A DNA stretch of 19,624 bases from Proteobacteria bacterium UBA6492 (GTDB lineage Bacteria; Pseudomonadota; Gammaproteobacteria; UBA6429; Thiohalophilaceae): positions 1 through 19,624 of the forward strand of contig DJMK01000102.1 in assembly GCA_002436485.1 (NCBI GenBank). Reading direction: 5' to 3'. Shown one piece after another: positions 6,299 through 14,243 of this stretch (the first letter of the stretch is position 1; every line of letters begins with the position of its first letter). Under the pieces are notes generated by a model. It was not told the DNA's origin. It did no database searches and worked only from the letters and a program-made list of their open reading frames with translations. The position numbers and the translations under genes are program-made.

Positions 6299-8308
6299 TC
6301 AAAAGTAATAAACCTTGGTAATGTGAAACGCGAGCAATGCCGGTACTGGCCAGAACAACAAAATGTGTAGCCAAATCATTTTCTCGCGCACATGTTTGGC
6401 CACCACCGCATCCAGCTTGTGTTGGAACGACATAAACAAGGCACTCAGACTGCCAACGAGTAACAGCCCGACAAAAGCAGACATCAACCAGAAGTTGAGA
6501 TTATTCCCAAGTCGCAAACCCGTATGTGCCAGCAGAGCGACAATACCGAGCAACCCAATGGCCACATGCACATAACGCCAGGTATCAAACTGGAGCCAAC
6601 GAATCCTGGACCAACGTTTTCTCAATGACATCAATAAAGCCACCGCACTCAGACCGAGCACGCTATACCCACTGATTTGTTTAATCAGCCCGTCGCGCCA
6701 CAGAATGTCCCACTGCAGCGGCTCGAGTACCGACAGGTTGTACCTGGCACCTGACCAGAGCAATGCAAGCAAGGCAAACAAAAATGAAACGAGTGAAAAA
6801 ACGAAAAATGATTTGAGGGCCGGCAGCTTGAGTGACTTTATAGTTGCACCAACCAGTTGTGCCAATAATGGCCGACAACTGCCGCATACAGTCGAGGCAC
6901 CGGTTGCCTGCATGACCTGCTCTATATCGGAACAACCCTGGTTAATCACCTGGCTGCACTGGCCGCGATTGACATTCATGCAGTTGCAAATGACAGCATG
7001 CGCTGGCCAGGACACCGGGTTACTTGATTCTTCCGGGTTCCACAGTTCACCGGTCTTGATAAAACGACGAATCTGCCATGGCCAAAACAAGCGGCGATTG
7101 GTTATGGATTCCTGTACTCGCTGTTGTCCCGGCCACTCACCAACGGCAATGACACCCACCAGACGGCGTCGACTAAACACTAACTTACGGTAAATACTGT
7201 TCGAAGTATCTACATAAGTGTGAAATTCAAAATTACGGGTATATTCTTCTTCGCCAACACGCCCCATACTGAAAATGGATTTGCCAACCACCTTCAGACT
7301 GGTTGCTGCGATAGAACCGATGTAACGGGTCTTTCTGCCTTGCAGACTATGCACAGCCACTTCTGCCTGTTCATAACCAGGCGCCACGATGCCATAAATC
7401 TTTTCTCGGTGTTCGGCACATTCACCGACTGCATAGATATGCGGATTCGAGGTCTGCATTGAATCGTTGACACGAATACCGCGCCCGACACTTAGTCTTG
7501 CTTCACGCGCCAGTTCAATATTTGGCACAATACCGGTTGCCAGAATAACCGTGTCACACTCGATGCGTCGGCCATCTTTTAACACGATAGATTCAACATG
7601 CCGCTCACCATCGATACGATCGATACCACTACCAAGGTAAACACGGATTCCCAACGAAAGCACATGTTCTTTGAGCAAATCAGCTGCTTCATCATCCAGT
7701 TGCTGATGCATCAGGCGCATGGCGTGATCCACCACGATCACCTGGGTATTGTGGCGAGCCATCGCACGCGCAGCTTCAAGGCCAAGCAGTCCTCCGCCTA
7801 CAACCACCGTACAACGACTCTGTACACGACGTGCAACCAGATCCTGGGTATCTTTTAAATCACGAAAGGTAAAAACACGCCCCAGGGTGTTACCGGGTAC
7901 ACTGGGTACATGTGCACTTGAACCCAGCGCAAGAATCAGTTTTGAATAGTTTTGCCGTTGACCACGTTCATCAATAACAAATTGTTCATCAACATCGATA
8001 TGTACTACCTTGCAGTTGTGATGCTGCACGATGTTGGCATCGTCCGGAACACTTTGGCTGTCAACCAGTTCATTCCAGCGAATATCACCGGCCAGGAACG
8101 AAGACAGGCGCACACGGTTATACGGCTGCCATGGTTCACCACCATAAATCACGATCGGTTGTTTGGTATTCTGTCGTTCTAATGATTGCAGTATGCGTAT
8201 GCCCACCGGGCCCGTACCAACGATGACAATTGGTAAGGATGCATCGTCCAGCTGTGTGTGATTTACGAACTCTGTAACTGGTACGGACACGGTTTTGTTA
8301 TTACCCAC
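6299..8308 (-). CDS. NasC/NirB-like FAD-[2Fe-2S] oxidoreductase fused to a two-haem b membrane domain
   Basis: This 669-aa fusion has an FAD-binding GTGPVG motif at 31-36, a second dinucleotide fold with VVVGGGLLGLEAA at 168-180 for NAD(P)H, and an ATGIVPN/IYAVGEC segment (257-297). A BFD-type [2Fe-2S] site uses Cys441, Cys443, Cys475 and Cys478. This part matches NirB N-termini and NasC. Five hydrophobic helices follow at about 500-518, 545-562, 577-597, 605-627 and 644-663. Helix 3 carries His581 and His595, helix 5 His648 and His662, each pair 14 apart, as in NOX/ferric reductase domains. Basic loops at 562-574 and 629-643 put the FAD part in the cytoplasm and the C-terminus in the periplasm. 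The GTG start lacks a ribosome site and lies only about 13 nt after the predicted transcription start; a GTG at 8290 is an alternative. Fold assignment is firm; reaction and direction of electron flow are inferred. Confidence 0.85.
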   Translation of the reverse strand: MGNNKTVSVPVTEFVNHTQLDDASLPIVIVGTGPVGIRILQSLERQNTKQPIVIYGGEPWQPYNRVRLSSFLAGDIRWNELVDSQSVPDDANIVQHHNCKVVHIDVDEQFVIDERGQRQNYSKLILALGSSAHVPSVPGNTLGRVFTFRDLKDTQDLVARRVQSRCTVVVGGGLLGLEAARAMARHNTQVIVVDHAMRLMHQQLDDEAADLLKEHVLSLGIRVYLGSGIDRIDGERHVESIVLKDGRRIECDTVILATGIVPNIELAREARLSVGRGIRVNDSMQTSNPHIYAVGECAEHREKIYGIVAPGYEQAEVAVHSLQGRKTRYIGSIAATSLKVVGKSIFSMGRVGEEEYTRNFEFHTYVDTSNSIYRKLVFSRRRLVGVIAVGEWPGQQRVQESITNRRLFWPWQIRRFIKTGELWNPEESSNPVSWPAHAVICNCMNVNRGQCSQVINQGCSDIEQVMQATGASTVCGSCRPLLAQLVGATIKSLKLPALKSFFVFSLVSFLFALLALLWSGARYNLSVLEPLQWDILWRDGLIKQISGYSVLGLSAVALLMSLRKRWSRIRWLQFDTWRYVHVAIGLLGIVALLAHTGLRLGNNLNFWLMSAFVGLLLVGSLSALFMSFQHKLDAVVAKHVREKMIWLHILLFWPVPALLAFHITKVYYF

Positions 8309-8332
8309 AACATTTCAAATAACTTAATGTGA

Positions 8333-8347
8333 GCAAAGACAGTGCCA
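8333..8347 (-). promoter_or_regulatory. Sigma-54 (-24/-12) promoter of the fusion oxidoreductase cluster
   Basis: On the - strand TTGGCACTGTCTTTGCT matches the sigma-54 consensus at every conserved position: TGGCAC, N5, TTGC, with GG and GC 10 nt apart. The predicted transcription start is near 8321. It makes the fusion, cytochrome, lipoprotein and globin genes a separately controlled unit dependent on an activator of the NtrC/NorR class. Confidence 0.85.
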
Positions 8348-8366
8348 ATATTTTTTATTCTTTTCT

Positions 8367-8379
8367 TATCATACAGTTA
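8367..8379 (+). promoter_or_regulatory. Probable IHF site
   Basis: TATCATACAGTTA matches the IHF consensus WATCAANNNNTTR at all but one fixed position, with an A/T-rich tract on its 5' side (8348-8366). It is centred about 52 bp upstream of the predicted sigma-54 start, where IHF commonly bends DNA to bring the activator to the polymerase. Confidence 0.5.
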
Positions 8380-8408
8380 TATTAAGGCTGTCAGAAATGC
8401 AAAGAAAA

Positions 8409-8447
8409 TTGCACATTAGCAGTTCATGATATGGATTAGTTGCACAT
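8409..8447 (+). repeat. Two TTGCACAT direct repeats 31 bp apart, possible activator sites
   Basis: TTGCACAT occurs at 8409-8416 and again at 8440-8447. The 31-bp period is about three helical turns, and the copies lie about 90-125 bp upstream of the predicted sigma-54 start. This is the usual place for enhancer-binding protein sites. The half-site resembles the NtrC half TGCACCA only loosely, and the right half-sites are poor, so the activator might not be NtrC. Confidence 0.4.
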
Positions 8448-8633
8448 CCAATGAATCATTTCGGATCAATTCAAACAAATTTCGCAAGATTCGGTATCCC
8501 ATGCCACAAGAGTGTGCGCAGAATGCTTCAATTGGATTCATAACTGTGCATAACAGGCGCCGTTTGCTCCATACTAGACATCTGTGACGGCAATGCACGG
8601 ATTGAGATGGTGCAGCTTTTCACGCGAGTGATA

Positions 8634-11300
8634 TCAGGCTGCCTTGGTCTTGGTGTATTTTTGTATGAGTTTTCGAATCTCCGGAACACACGATCCACAA
8701 TTAGTCCCGGCTTTTAACTTGTCACCGATTGCATCCACATCTATCAGACCATCCTGTTCGATAGCGTGACGCAGCATTTTTTCGCCAACCTGGTAACAGG
8801 CACAGATTATCTGTCCCTGCTCCTCGACAGCATGACCCGGCTTACCCATAAGGATACTCTGGCGATCTCGACTATCAAGGGAAGGTTGTGCGAACAAGCT
8901 GGCTAGCCAATCACGTTCGGGCAGATTTATGTCCGGCCCGATGAAGATACAGCTTTCCAGCTTGCCATCATCAATGCGCGCGGCCCGATATCGCTGTGCG
9001 GATTTATCATAGTATTCGATCCACTCAACGTTGGTGGCCTGGTTGCAAAGCACCTGCCGTACAGCAGCCGTCCAGTCATTTGGTACTTCATCACCAGCGA
9101 TCTCGTAGCGCCAGTAATCATTTCCCCTCGACACGGACCAGTACGTCACATTACCTAAATCCAGTTGCCGACGTGACAACAAAAATCCGTACCAGCTGGC
9201 ATGGTATGCTTCGATCGCTACAGGTGTATGTTTGAATTCTGGCTGACCAGAAACCGGATCCGTTGCGGGATTAACCAGTGCATCCGCGTAACTTTTACTG
9301 GCGTACTGGTTATTCCAGTGCATTGGCACAAACACCTGTCCAGCTTGTTGTGCCTGGCTGATGCGCGCACGCACGATGATCTCACCCCAGTTACTACTGA
9401 CACGAGCCAGTTCACCATCACGAATCGTTAGATCAGCAGCATCGGATTCATGCAGATCAACAGTGGGTTCAAAGATATGGCTGGACAGGCGTGGCGATTG
9501 CCCGGTCCGCGTCATAGTATGCCATTGGTCGCGAACACGACCAGTATTCAGTATCAGAGGATAGGCTGAACTGGTTGCCGTCGCAGGTTGTTTAATAGCA
9601 ACTGGAATAAAGCGTGCCCTTTGATCATCTGTATAGAACAGCCCATCCTCAAACATGCGCTTTGTGCCAGTATTCGAGTCTATGACGGGCCATTGTACTG
9701 GTTTTAGTTCTTCATACTGTTCATCATTCAAGTCGGCAAGCGCACTGATATTAAAATCACGATTGCATGTCTCGGCGCAAACACTCATTGCGGCGTACTC
9801 GCGAAAAATATCCGCCGCACTGGAATAATTGAAAAACTCGCCATGTCCCATATGACGTGCTACCTGCGAAATGATCCACCAGTCAGGTTTTGACTCTCCC
9901 GCTGGTGACAGAAAACTCCGCTGGCGTGAAATCCGCCTCTCTGAATTGGTGACCGTGCCGTCTTTCTCGCCCCAGGTCTGGGCCGGCAATAACACGTTTG
10001 CATATTGAGTTGTATCGGTGGATTGCATGCAATCGGAAACTACAACAAACTCGCAGGCTTCCAGCGCAGCACGTACACGATCCGCGTCCGGTACACTGAC
10101 CGTTGGATTGGTTGCCATGATCCAGATCGCCTTGACCTTGCCTTGTTCAATAGCACTGAATAACTCAACGGCTTTAAGTCCTTCATGCTCTGCGATCACC
10201 GGTGAACGCCAGAATGCCTGCACAGTCTCGCGATGTTCCGGATTAGCTATGTCCAGATGTACTGCCAACTGATTAGCAAGGCCACCCACTTCCCTGCCCC
10301 CCATGGCGTTGGGTTGTCCGGTAATTGAAAAAGGGCCAGCACCAGGCCTGCCTATTCGTCCGGTCAGTAAATGACAATTGATGATCGCGTTTACTTTATC
10401 AGTACCAAATGACCACTGATTGACACCTTGCGAAAAAAGCGTGACAGCCCGTTCAGTGCGTGCAAATAATCGGTAAAACGCCCTTACCTGCTCACTATCC
10501 AATGCACAAGCTGCGGCAACTGCCTCAACAGTTGGCAATTCGCTTTTTGCCGTATCCAGTGCTGCGTCGACACCCTGTGTGTGTTGATCGACAAAGAGCA
10601 CGTTTCGTTCATCATGCTCGTCAAGATAAACCAGTAGACCATTAAACAAAGCCGTGTCGCTACCCGGCCTGATCGCAAGATGCATATCCGCGATATCACA
10701 GGTAGCTGTGGCACGTGGATCGATAACCACGATCATCAAATCGGGGTTTTCTTTTTTTACCCTGGCAATACGTTGGTAAATTACGGGATGACACCAGGCA
10801 AGGTTACTGCCCGTGATTACGATTAGCTTGCTGCGTTCCAGGTCCTCGTAACTGCAAGGCACCGTGTCGGTGCCAAAGGCACGCCGGTGTCCGGCTACTG
10901 AAGATGCCATGCAAAGACGGGAATTGGTATCGATGTTGGCACTGCCGATGAAGCCTTTCATCAGCTTATTGGCGACGTAATAATCCTCGGTCAGCAATTG
11001 CCCGGATACATAAAAGGCGACGGCATCCGGGCCATGCTTTTGAATAATTTCGTTAAACTTGCTCGCAACCTGCTGCAAAGCCGTATTCCAGTCACAGGCT
11101 TCACCATTGATTTGTGGCAACTGCAAACGGTCATCCGTTGACAACGTTTCATGGAGTGCGCTGCCCTTGGAACACAGGCGACCGAAATTGGCAGGATGGT
11201 CCGGATCACCCTTGATGGTGGCTGCATTGTCATCGTTAACACTGGCAAGCACACCGCAGCCGACACCACAATATGGACAGGTTGTGCGCACTGGTTGCAT
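8634..11300 (-). CDS. nasA: Assimilatory nitrate reductase catalytic subunit, molybdopterin type
   Basis: This cytoplasmic enzyme of 888 aa reduces nitrate to nitrite. The N-terminal [4Fe-4S] site uses Cys8, Cys11, Cys15 (CPYCGVGC) and Cys43 (RLCSKG), with Lys45 as the usual electron-relay residue. Cys130 in NSRLCMASSVAGH matches the NapA/NasA molybdenum ligand. The bis-MGD-binding segments run through TNPTVSVPD, WGEKDGTVTNSERRIS and the C-terminal molybdopterin-binding domain (LILNTGRVRDQWHTMTR). An extra BFD-type [2Fe-2S] domain closes the protein (CACYQVGE ... NCGSC), as in Klebsiella-type NasA. There is no signal peptide. A TTG one codon upstream is also open, but GGGG lies 7 nt before the ATG, which I prefer. 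It follows nirD by 32 bp. NasA enzymes take electrons from NasC, flavodoxin or ferredoxin; the only NasC-like gene here is the membrane fusion downstream. Confidence 0.96.
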   Translation of the reverse strand: MQPVRTTCPYCGVGCGVLASVNDDNAATIKGDPDHPANFGRLCSKGSALHETLSTDDRLQLPQINGEACDWNTALQQVASKFNEIIQKHGPDAVAFYVSGQLLTEDYYVANKLMKGFIGSANIDTNSRLCMASSVAGHRRAFGTDTVPCSYEDLERSKLIVITGSNLAWCHPVIYQRIARVKKENPDLMIVVIDPRATATCDIADMHLAIRPGSDTALFNGLLVYLDEHDERNVLFVDQHTQGVDAALDTAKSELPTVEAVAAACALDSEQVRAFYRLFARTERAVTLFSQGVNQWSFGTDKVNAIINCHLLTGRIGRPGAGPFSITGQPNAMGGREVGGLANQLAVHLDIANPEHRETVQAFWRSPVIAEHEGLKAVELFSAIEQGKVKAIWIMATNPTVSVPDADRVRAALEACEFVVVSDCMQSTDTTQYANVLLPAQTWGEKDGTVTNSERRISRQRSFLSPAGESKPDWWIISQVARHMGHGEFFNYSSAADIFREYAAMSVCAETCNRDFNISALADLNDEQYEELKPVQWPVIDSNTGTKRMFEDGLFYTDDQRARFIPVAIKQPATATSSAYPLILNTGRVRDQWHTMTRTGQSPRLSSHIFEPTVDLHESDAADLTIRDGELARVSSNWGEIIVRARISQAQQAGQVFVPMHWNNQYASKSYADALVNPATDPVSGQPEFKHTPVAIEAYHASWYGFLLSRRQLDLGNVTYWSVSRGNDYWRYEIAGDEVPNDWTAAVRQVLCNQATNVEWIEYYDKSAQRYRAARIDDGKLESCIFIGPDINLPERDWLASLFAQPSLDSRDRQSILMGKPGHAVEEQGQIICACYQVGEKMLRHAIEQDGLIDVDAIGDKLKAGTNCGSCVPEIRKLIQKYTKTKAA

Positions 11301-11332
11301 CAAATCGCCCCGTTCCAGGAATTCATGAGAAA

Positions 11333-11689
11333 TTATACTGTATCAGGACAACCCTCATTGGGAACCAGTGACAAATAGATAATTCCCTCTTCAATGCGTA
11401 TGGGAAAACTGGCAGCGCAACCCTCGTCCGGTGCGACAGCCAGTCCTGTTTCCAGCTGAATCTTCCAGTCATGTAACGGGCAGGCAACACGATCACCGTG
11501 CACGATACCTTGTGATAACGGTCCCCCTTTATGCGGACATTTGTCATGCAAGGCAAAGACGGCGTCGGTCGCGGTGCGAAACACGGCAATATTACCCTTT
11601 TCAGTCTCAACGACACGTGCACCCAACCTGGGGATTTCGTCCAGCATGCCAATCCTGATCCAGTCGTTGTCTTTCATTACTGCACTCAT
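11333..11689 (-). CDS. nirD: Nitrite reductase [NAD(P)H] small subunit, Rieske type
   Basis: This 118-aa protein is the partner of NirB in cytoplasmic nitrite reduction to ammonium. It has a complete Rieske-type site: Cys51 and His53 in CPHKGG, and Cys70 and His73 in CPLHDW. It therefore probably binds a [2Fe-2S] cluster, whereas some enterobacterial NirD proteins have lost these ligands. The start at 11689 lies 2 nt after the nirB stop, so translation is likely coupled. An ATG four codons in (MKDNDW) is also possible, since neither has a strong ribosome site. Its place between nirB and nasA supports the assignment. Confidence 0.94.
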   Translation of the reverse strand: MSAVMKDNDWIRIGMLDEIPRLGARVVETEKGNIAVFRTATDAVFALHDKCPHKGGPLSQGIVHGDRVACPLHDWKIQLETGLAVAPDEGCAASFPIRIEEGIIYLSLVPNEGCPDTV

Positions 11690-11691
11690 AA

Positions 11692-14148
11692 TCAGGATGC
11701 CCTTTTCATTGAATCATCAAGCTTGATGATAGGATTGAACTCATGCGCATCCATACCCTCGGCACGTTCTTGCCAGGGATCGTTTTGCATAAACTTTTGC
11801 GAATACAAAAAGCGCTCAGCTAGCTGTTTGCGGTTCTCAGTATTTTCCACGATTTGTTCTTTCACGTATGTTAAACCTACACGTTCCAACCAGGGGGCAG
11901 TGCGCTCCATGTAATGCGCTTTCTCCCGGTATAATTGCATGAATGCTGCGGTGTACTCGAGCGCCTCCTGTTCGCTTTTGACATGACAGAGAAAATCGGT
12001 CGCGCGTACCTTCACACCACCGTTACCCCCGACATGCAGTTCATAACCGGAATCGACACACACCACGCCGAAGTCTTTAATGGTTGCTTCAGCGCAATTA
12101 CGCGGACAACCGGATACGGCCATCTTGAACTTGTGTGGCGTCCAGGAACCCCAGGTCATTTTTTCCAGCTCAATACCGAGGTAGGTAGAATCCTGTGTAC
12201 CAAAACGACACCACTCCTTACCAACACAGGTTTTGACGGTGCGTAATGCCTTACCATAGGCATGTCCAGATACCAGCCCGGCCTTGTTGAGATCTTTCCA
12301 GATCAACGGCAACTCATGCTTCTTTAGACCATACATAGCAATGCGTTGCCCACCGGTAATATGTACTGTTTCTACTTTGAATTTGTCAGCCACCTCTGCA
12401 ATGGCCCGCAATTCATCGGGTGTGGTATGCCCACCCCACATGCGCGGAATGACAGAATATGTTCCGTCCTTCTGAATGTTTGCATGCGCACGTTCGTTGA
12501 TAAAACGTGACTGGTAGTCATCGAGACCTTCCGCTGGCCACTGGCAAATCACGTAGAAATTCAGTGCAGGTCGGCATTTACTGCAACCATCATCGGTATC
12601 CCACTCCATGAAATCCATTACCGCGCGCACCGACTTGAGTTCATGTTCCTTGATTACATTGCGAACTTCATCATGTGTATGCTCTGTACAACCGCACATC
12701 GGTTTTTGGTGCGGTGCCTGTGAGTAGTTACCGCCAACAGTTGAAGCCAGGATATCTTCAACCAGCCCGGTACAGGAGCCACATGAACTTGATGCCTTGG
12801 TATGCGCACGTACATCTTCCAGGGTAAACAGCTTTTTCTCCGAGATCGCCTTGACGATTTCACCCTTACAGACACCGTTACAACCACATATTTCAGCCGT
12901 ATCCGGCATCGCGGCCACACGACTTTCCTCGCCATGGCCGGAGTCACCGAGATGGGCCTGGCCAAACAGAATATTCTCACGTAGATCTGATATATCCGTT
13001 TCATCGCGCATCAGATCGAAGTACCAGGGCCCATCCAAAGTATCACCGTACATAACAGCACCCTTGATTCGATTGTCCTGTACGATCAATTTTCGATACA
13101 CACCGCGTGCTGCATCCTGGAACACCAGTTCTTCAGTTTGTTCATCACCAGTAAAATCACCAGCAGAGAAAAGATCAATACCAGTCACCTTTAGCTTGGT
13201 CGAAGTGACCGAGCCTTCGTAACGGCCAATACCATGCAACGCCAGGTGATTTGCACATACCCTTGCCATTTCAAATAACGGTGCCACCAGACCGTAATTC
13301 ATGCCGCGGTGCTGTACACATTCCCCCACGGCGTAGATTTTTGGATCGAAAGTCTGCAGCGTATCGTTAACGATAATGCCGCTCTCGCAATGAATTCCGG
13401 CCTCTTTAGCAAGCTCGACATTGGGACGAATACCGACCGCCATGACGACCAGGTCGGCGTAAATTTCTGTGCCATCCTTGAAGCGTACTTTCTCTACACG
13501 ATCCTTGCCGATGATCGCCTCGGTCTGTGCCTGCATCAAAAAGTGCATGCCGCGATTTTCAAGATTCTTTTGCAACATTTTTGCCGCAGGCGGATCCAGC
13601 TGCCTTTCCATCAAGGTATCCATCAAATGAACTACCGTGACGCTCATGCCCTGTTGCATCAGGCCATTTGCGGCTTCCAGGCCTAGCAGACCACCACCGA
13701 TCACCACGGCATGCTTGAACTCCTTGCTGGCAGAGAGCATCTGGTCGACATCGTGAATATCACGAAACGTGATCACGCCCGGCAGGTCATTGCCTGGTAC
13801 CGGGATGATAAAAGGATTTGAACCCGTCGCAATCAACAGGCGATCATAGCTTTCTTCCAGGCCATCATCGGTCACCACCTTGCGGTTATTACGATCGATG
13901 TGCGTGACCTGCTTACCAGTATGCAACTTGATGTTGTTATCCTGGTACCACTGCAGGTCATTCAGCATAATATCATCAATGGTTTTTTCACCGGCGAGCA
14001 CTGGCGATAACATGATGCGGTTGTAGTTTCCGTATGGCTCAGCACCAAAGACAGTAATGTCATAAGCTTCAGGTGCGAGTTTAAGCAGCTCCTCGATCGT
14101 GCGTATCCCTGCCATACCGTTACCAATGACAACCAGTTTTTCAGCCAT
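11692..14148 (-). CDS. nirB: Assimilatory nitrite reductase [NAD(P)H] large subunit
   Basis: This 818-aa protein reduces nitrite to ammonium with six electrons from NAD(P)H. It has FAD-binding GNGMAG (9-14), an NAD(P)H fold with VVIGGGLLGLEAA (148-160), a BFD [2Fe-2S] site (Cys421, Cys423, Cys456, Cys459) and a second similar cysteine set (Cys485, Cys487, Cys522, Cys525). The sirohaem/[4Fe-4S] centre has ligands Cys641 and Cys647 in TCVGKEWC and Cys681 and Cys685 in GCPRNC. All cofactor residues are present and the length fits the family (about 800-850). The first 400 residues are clearly related to the fusion protein at 6299-8308, which points to an ancient duplication. AGGAGA lies just upstream of the ATG. 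A consensus sigma-54 promoter 52 bp upstream gives the nirBD-nasA genes their own start inside the larger operon. Confidence 0.97.
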   Translation of the reverse strand: MAEKLVVIGNGMAGIRTIEELLKLAPEAYDITVFGAEPYGNYNRIMLSPVLAGEKTIDDIMLNDLQWYQDNNIKLHTGKQVTHIDRNNRKVVTDDGLEESYDRLLIATGSNPFIIPVPGNDLPGVITFRDIHDVDQMLSASKEFKHAVVIGGGLLGLEAANGLMQQGMSVTVVHLMDTLMERQLDPPAAKMLQKNLENRGMHFLMQAQTEAIIGKDRVEKVRFKDGTEIYADLVVMAVGIRPNVELAKEAGIHCESGIIVNDTLQTFDPKIYAVGECVQHRGMNYGLVAPLFEMARVCANHLALHGIGRYEGSVTSTKLKVTGIDLFSAGDFTGDEQTEELVFQDAARGVYRKLIVQDNRIKGAVMYGDTLDGPWYFDLMRDETDISDLRENILFGQAHLGDSGHGEESRVAAMPDTAEICGCNGVCKGEIVKAISEKKLFTLEDVRAHTKASSSCGSCTGLVEDILASTVGGNYSQAPHQKPMCGCTEHTHDEVRNVIKEHELKSVRAVMDFMEWDTDDGCSKCRPALNFYVICQWPAEGLDDYQSRFINERAHANIQKDGTYSVIPRMWGGHTTPDELRAIAEVADKFKVETVHITGGQRIAMYGLKKHELPLIWKDLNKAGLVSGHAYGKALRTVKTCVGKEWCRFGTQDSTYLGIELEKMTWGSWTPHKFKMAVSGCPRNCAEATIKDFGVVCVDSGYELHVGGNGGVKVRATDFLCHVKSEQEALEYTAAFMQLYREKAHYMERTAPWLERVGLTYVKEQIVENTENRKQLAERFLYSQKFMQNDPWQERAEGMDAHEFNPIIKLDDSMKRAS

Positions 14149-14199
14149 AATATCTCCTGTTATTTCCCCAAGCGTTAACGCTATTTTTTCTCTATTTGA

Positions 14200-14214
14200 G
14201 CAACTTGCGTGCCA
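14200..14214 (-). promoter_or_regulatory. Internal sigma-54 (-24/-12) promoter for nirB-nirD-nasA
   Basis: On the - strand TGGCACGCAAGTTGCT is a perfect match to the sigma-54 consensus TGGCACGNNNNTTGCW, with GG and GC 10 nt apart. The predicted transcription start is near 14188, about 40 nt before the nirB ATG. It lies in the 95-bp gap between the transporter ATPase and nirB, so reductase genes can be expressed apart from the transporter. Confidence 0.87.
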
Positions 14215-14243
14215 CCAAATGGCGCCTTGTTAATTCTTCGGCC

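Larger units (their letters stand above)
8309..8633 (-). other. 325-bp regulatory gap between nasA and the fusion gene
   Basis: No credible gene lies here. From the promoter-proximal end it holds the sigma-54 promoter (8333-8347), the probable IHF site, the TTGCACAT repeats, a further inverted pair TGCAC/GTGCA at 8594-8614, and no terminator for nasA that I can see. Without a terminator, some read-through from nasA is likely. Confidence 0.65.

Noticed and set aside
8416..8598. Open frame of 60 codons on the - strand between nasA and the fusion gene
   Set aside because: No ribosome site, odd composition, and it covers the putative activator repeats.
11301..11303. TTG start for nasA
   Set aside because: The ATG next to it has better spacing (7 nt) from GGGG.
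14171..14192. Palindrome AGCGTTAACGCT followed by a T-run on the + strand, terminator-like
   Set aside because: No + strand gene ends here, the stem is only 4 bp with a 4-nt loop, and on the - strand it lies in the nirB leader without a T-tract.
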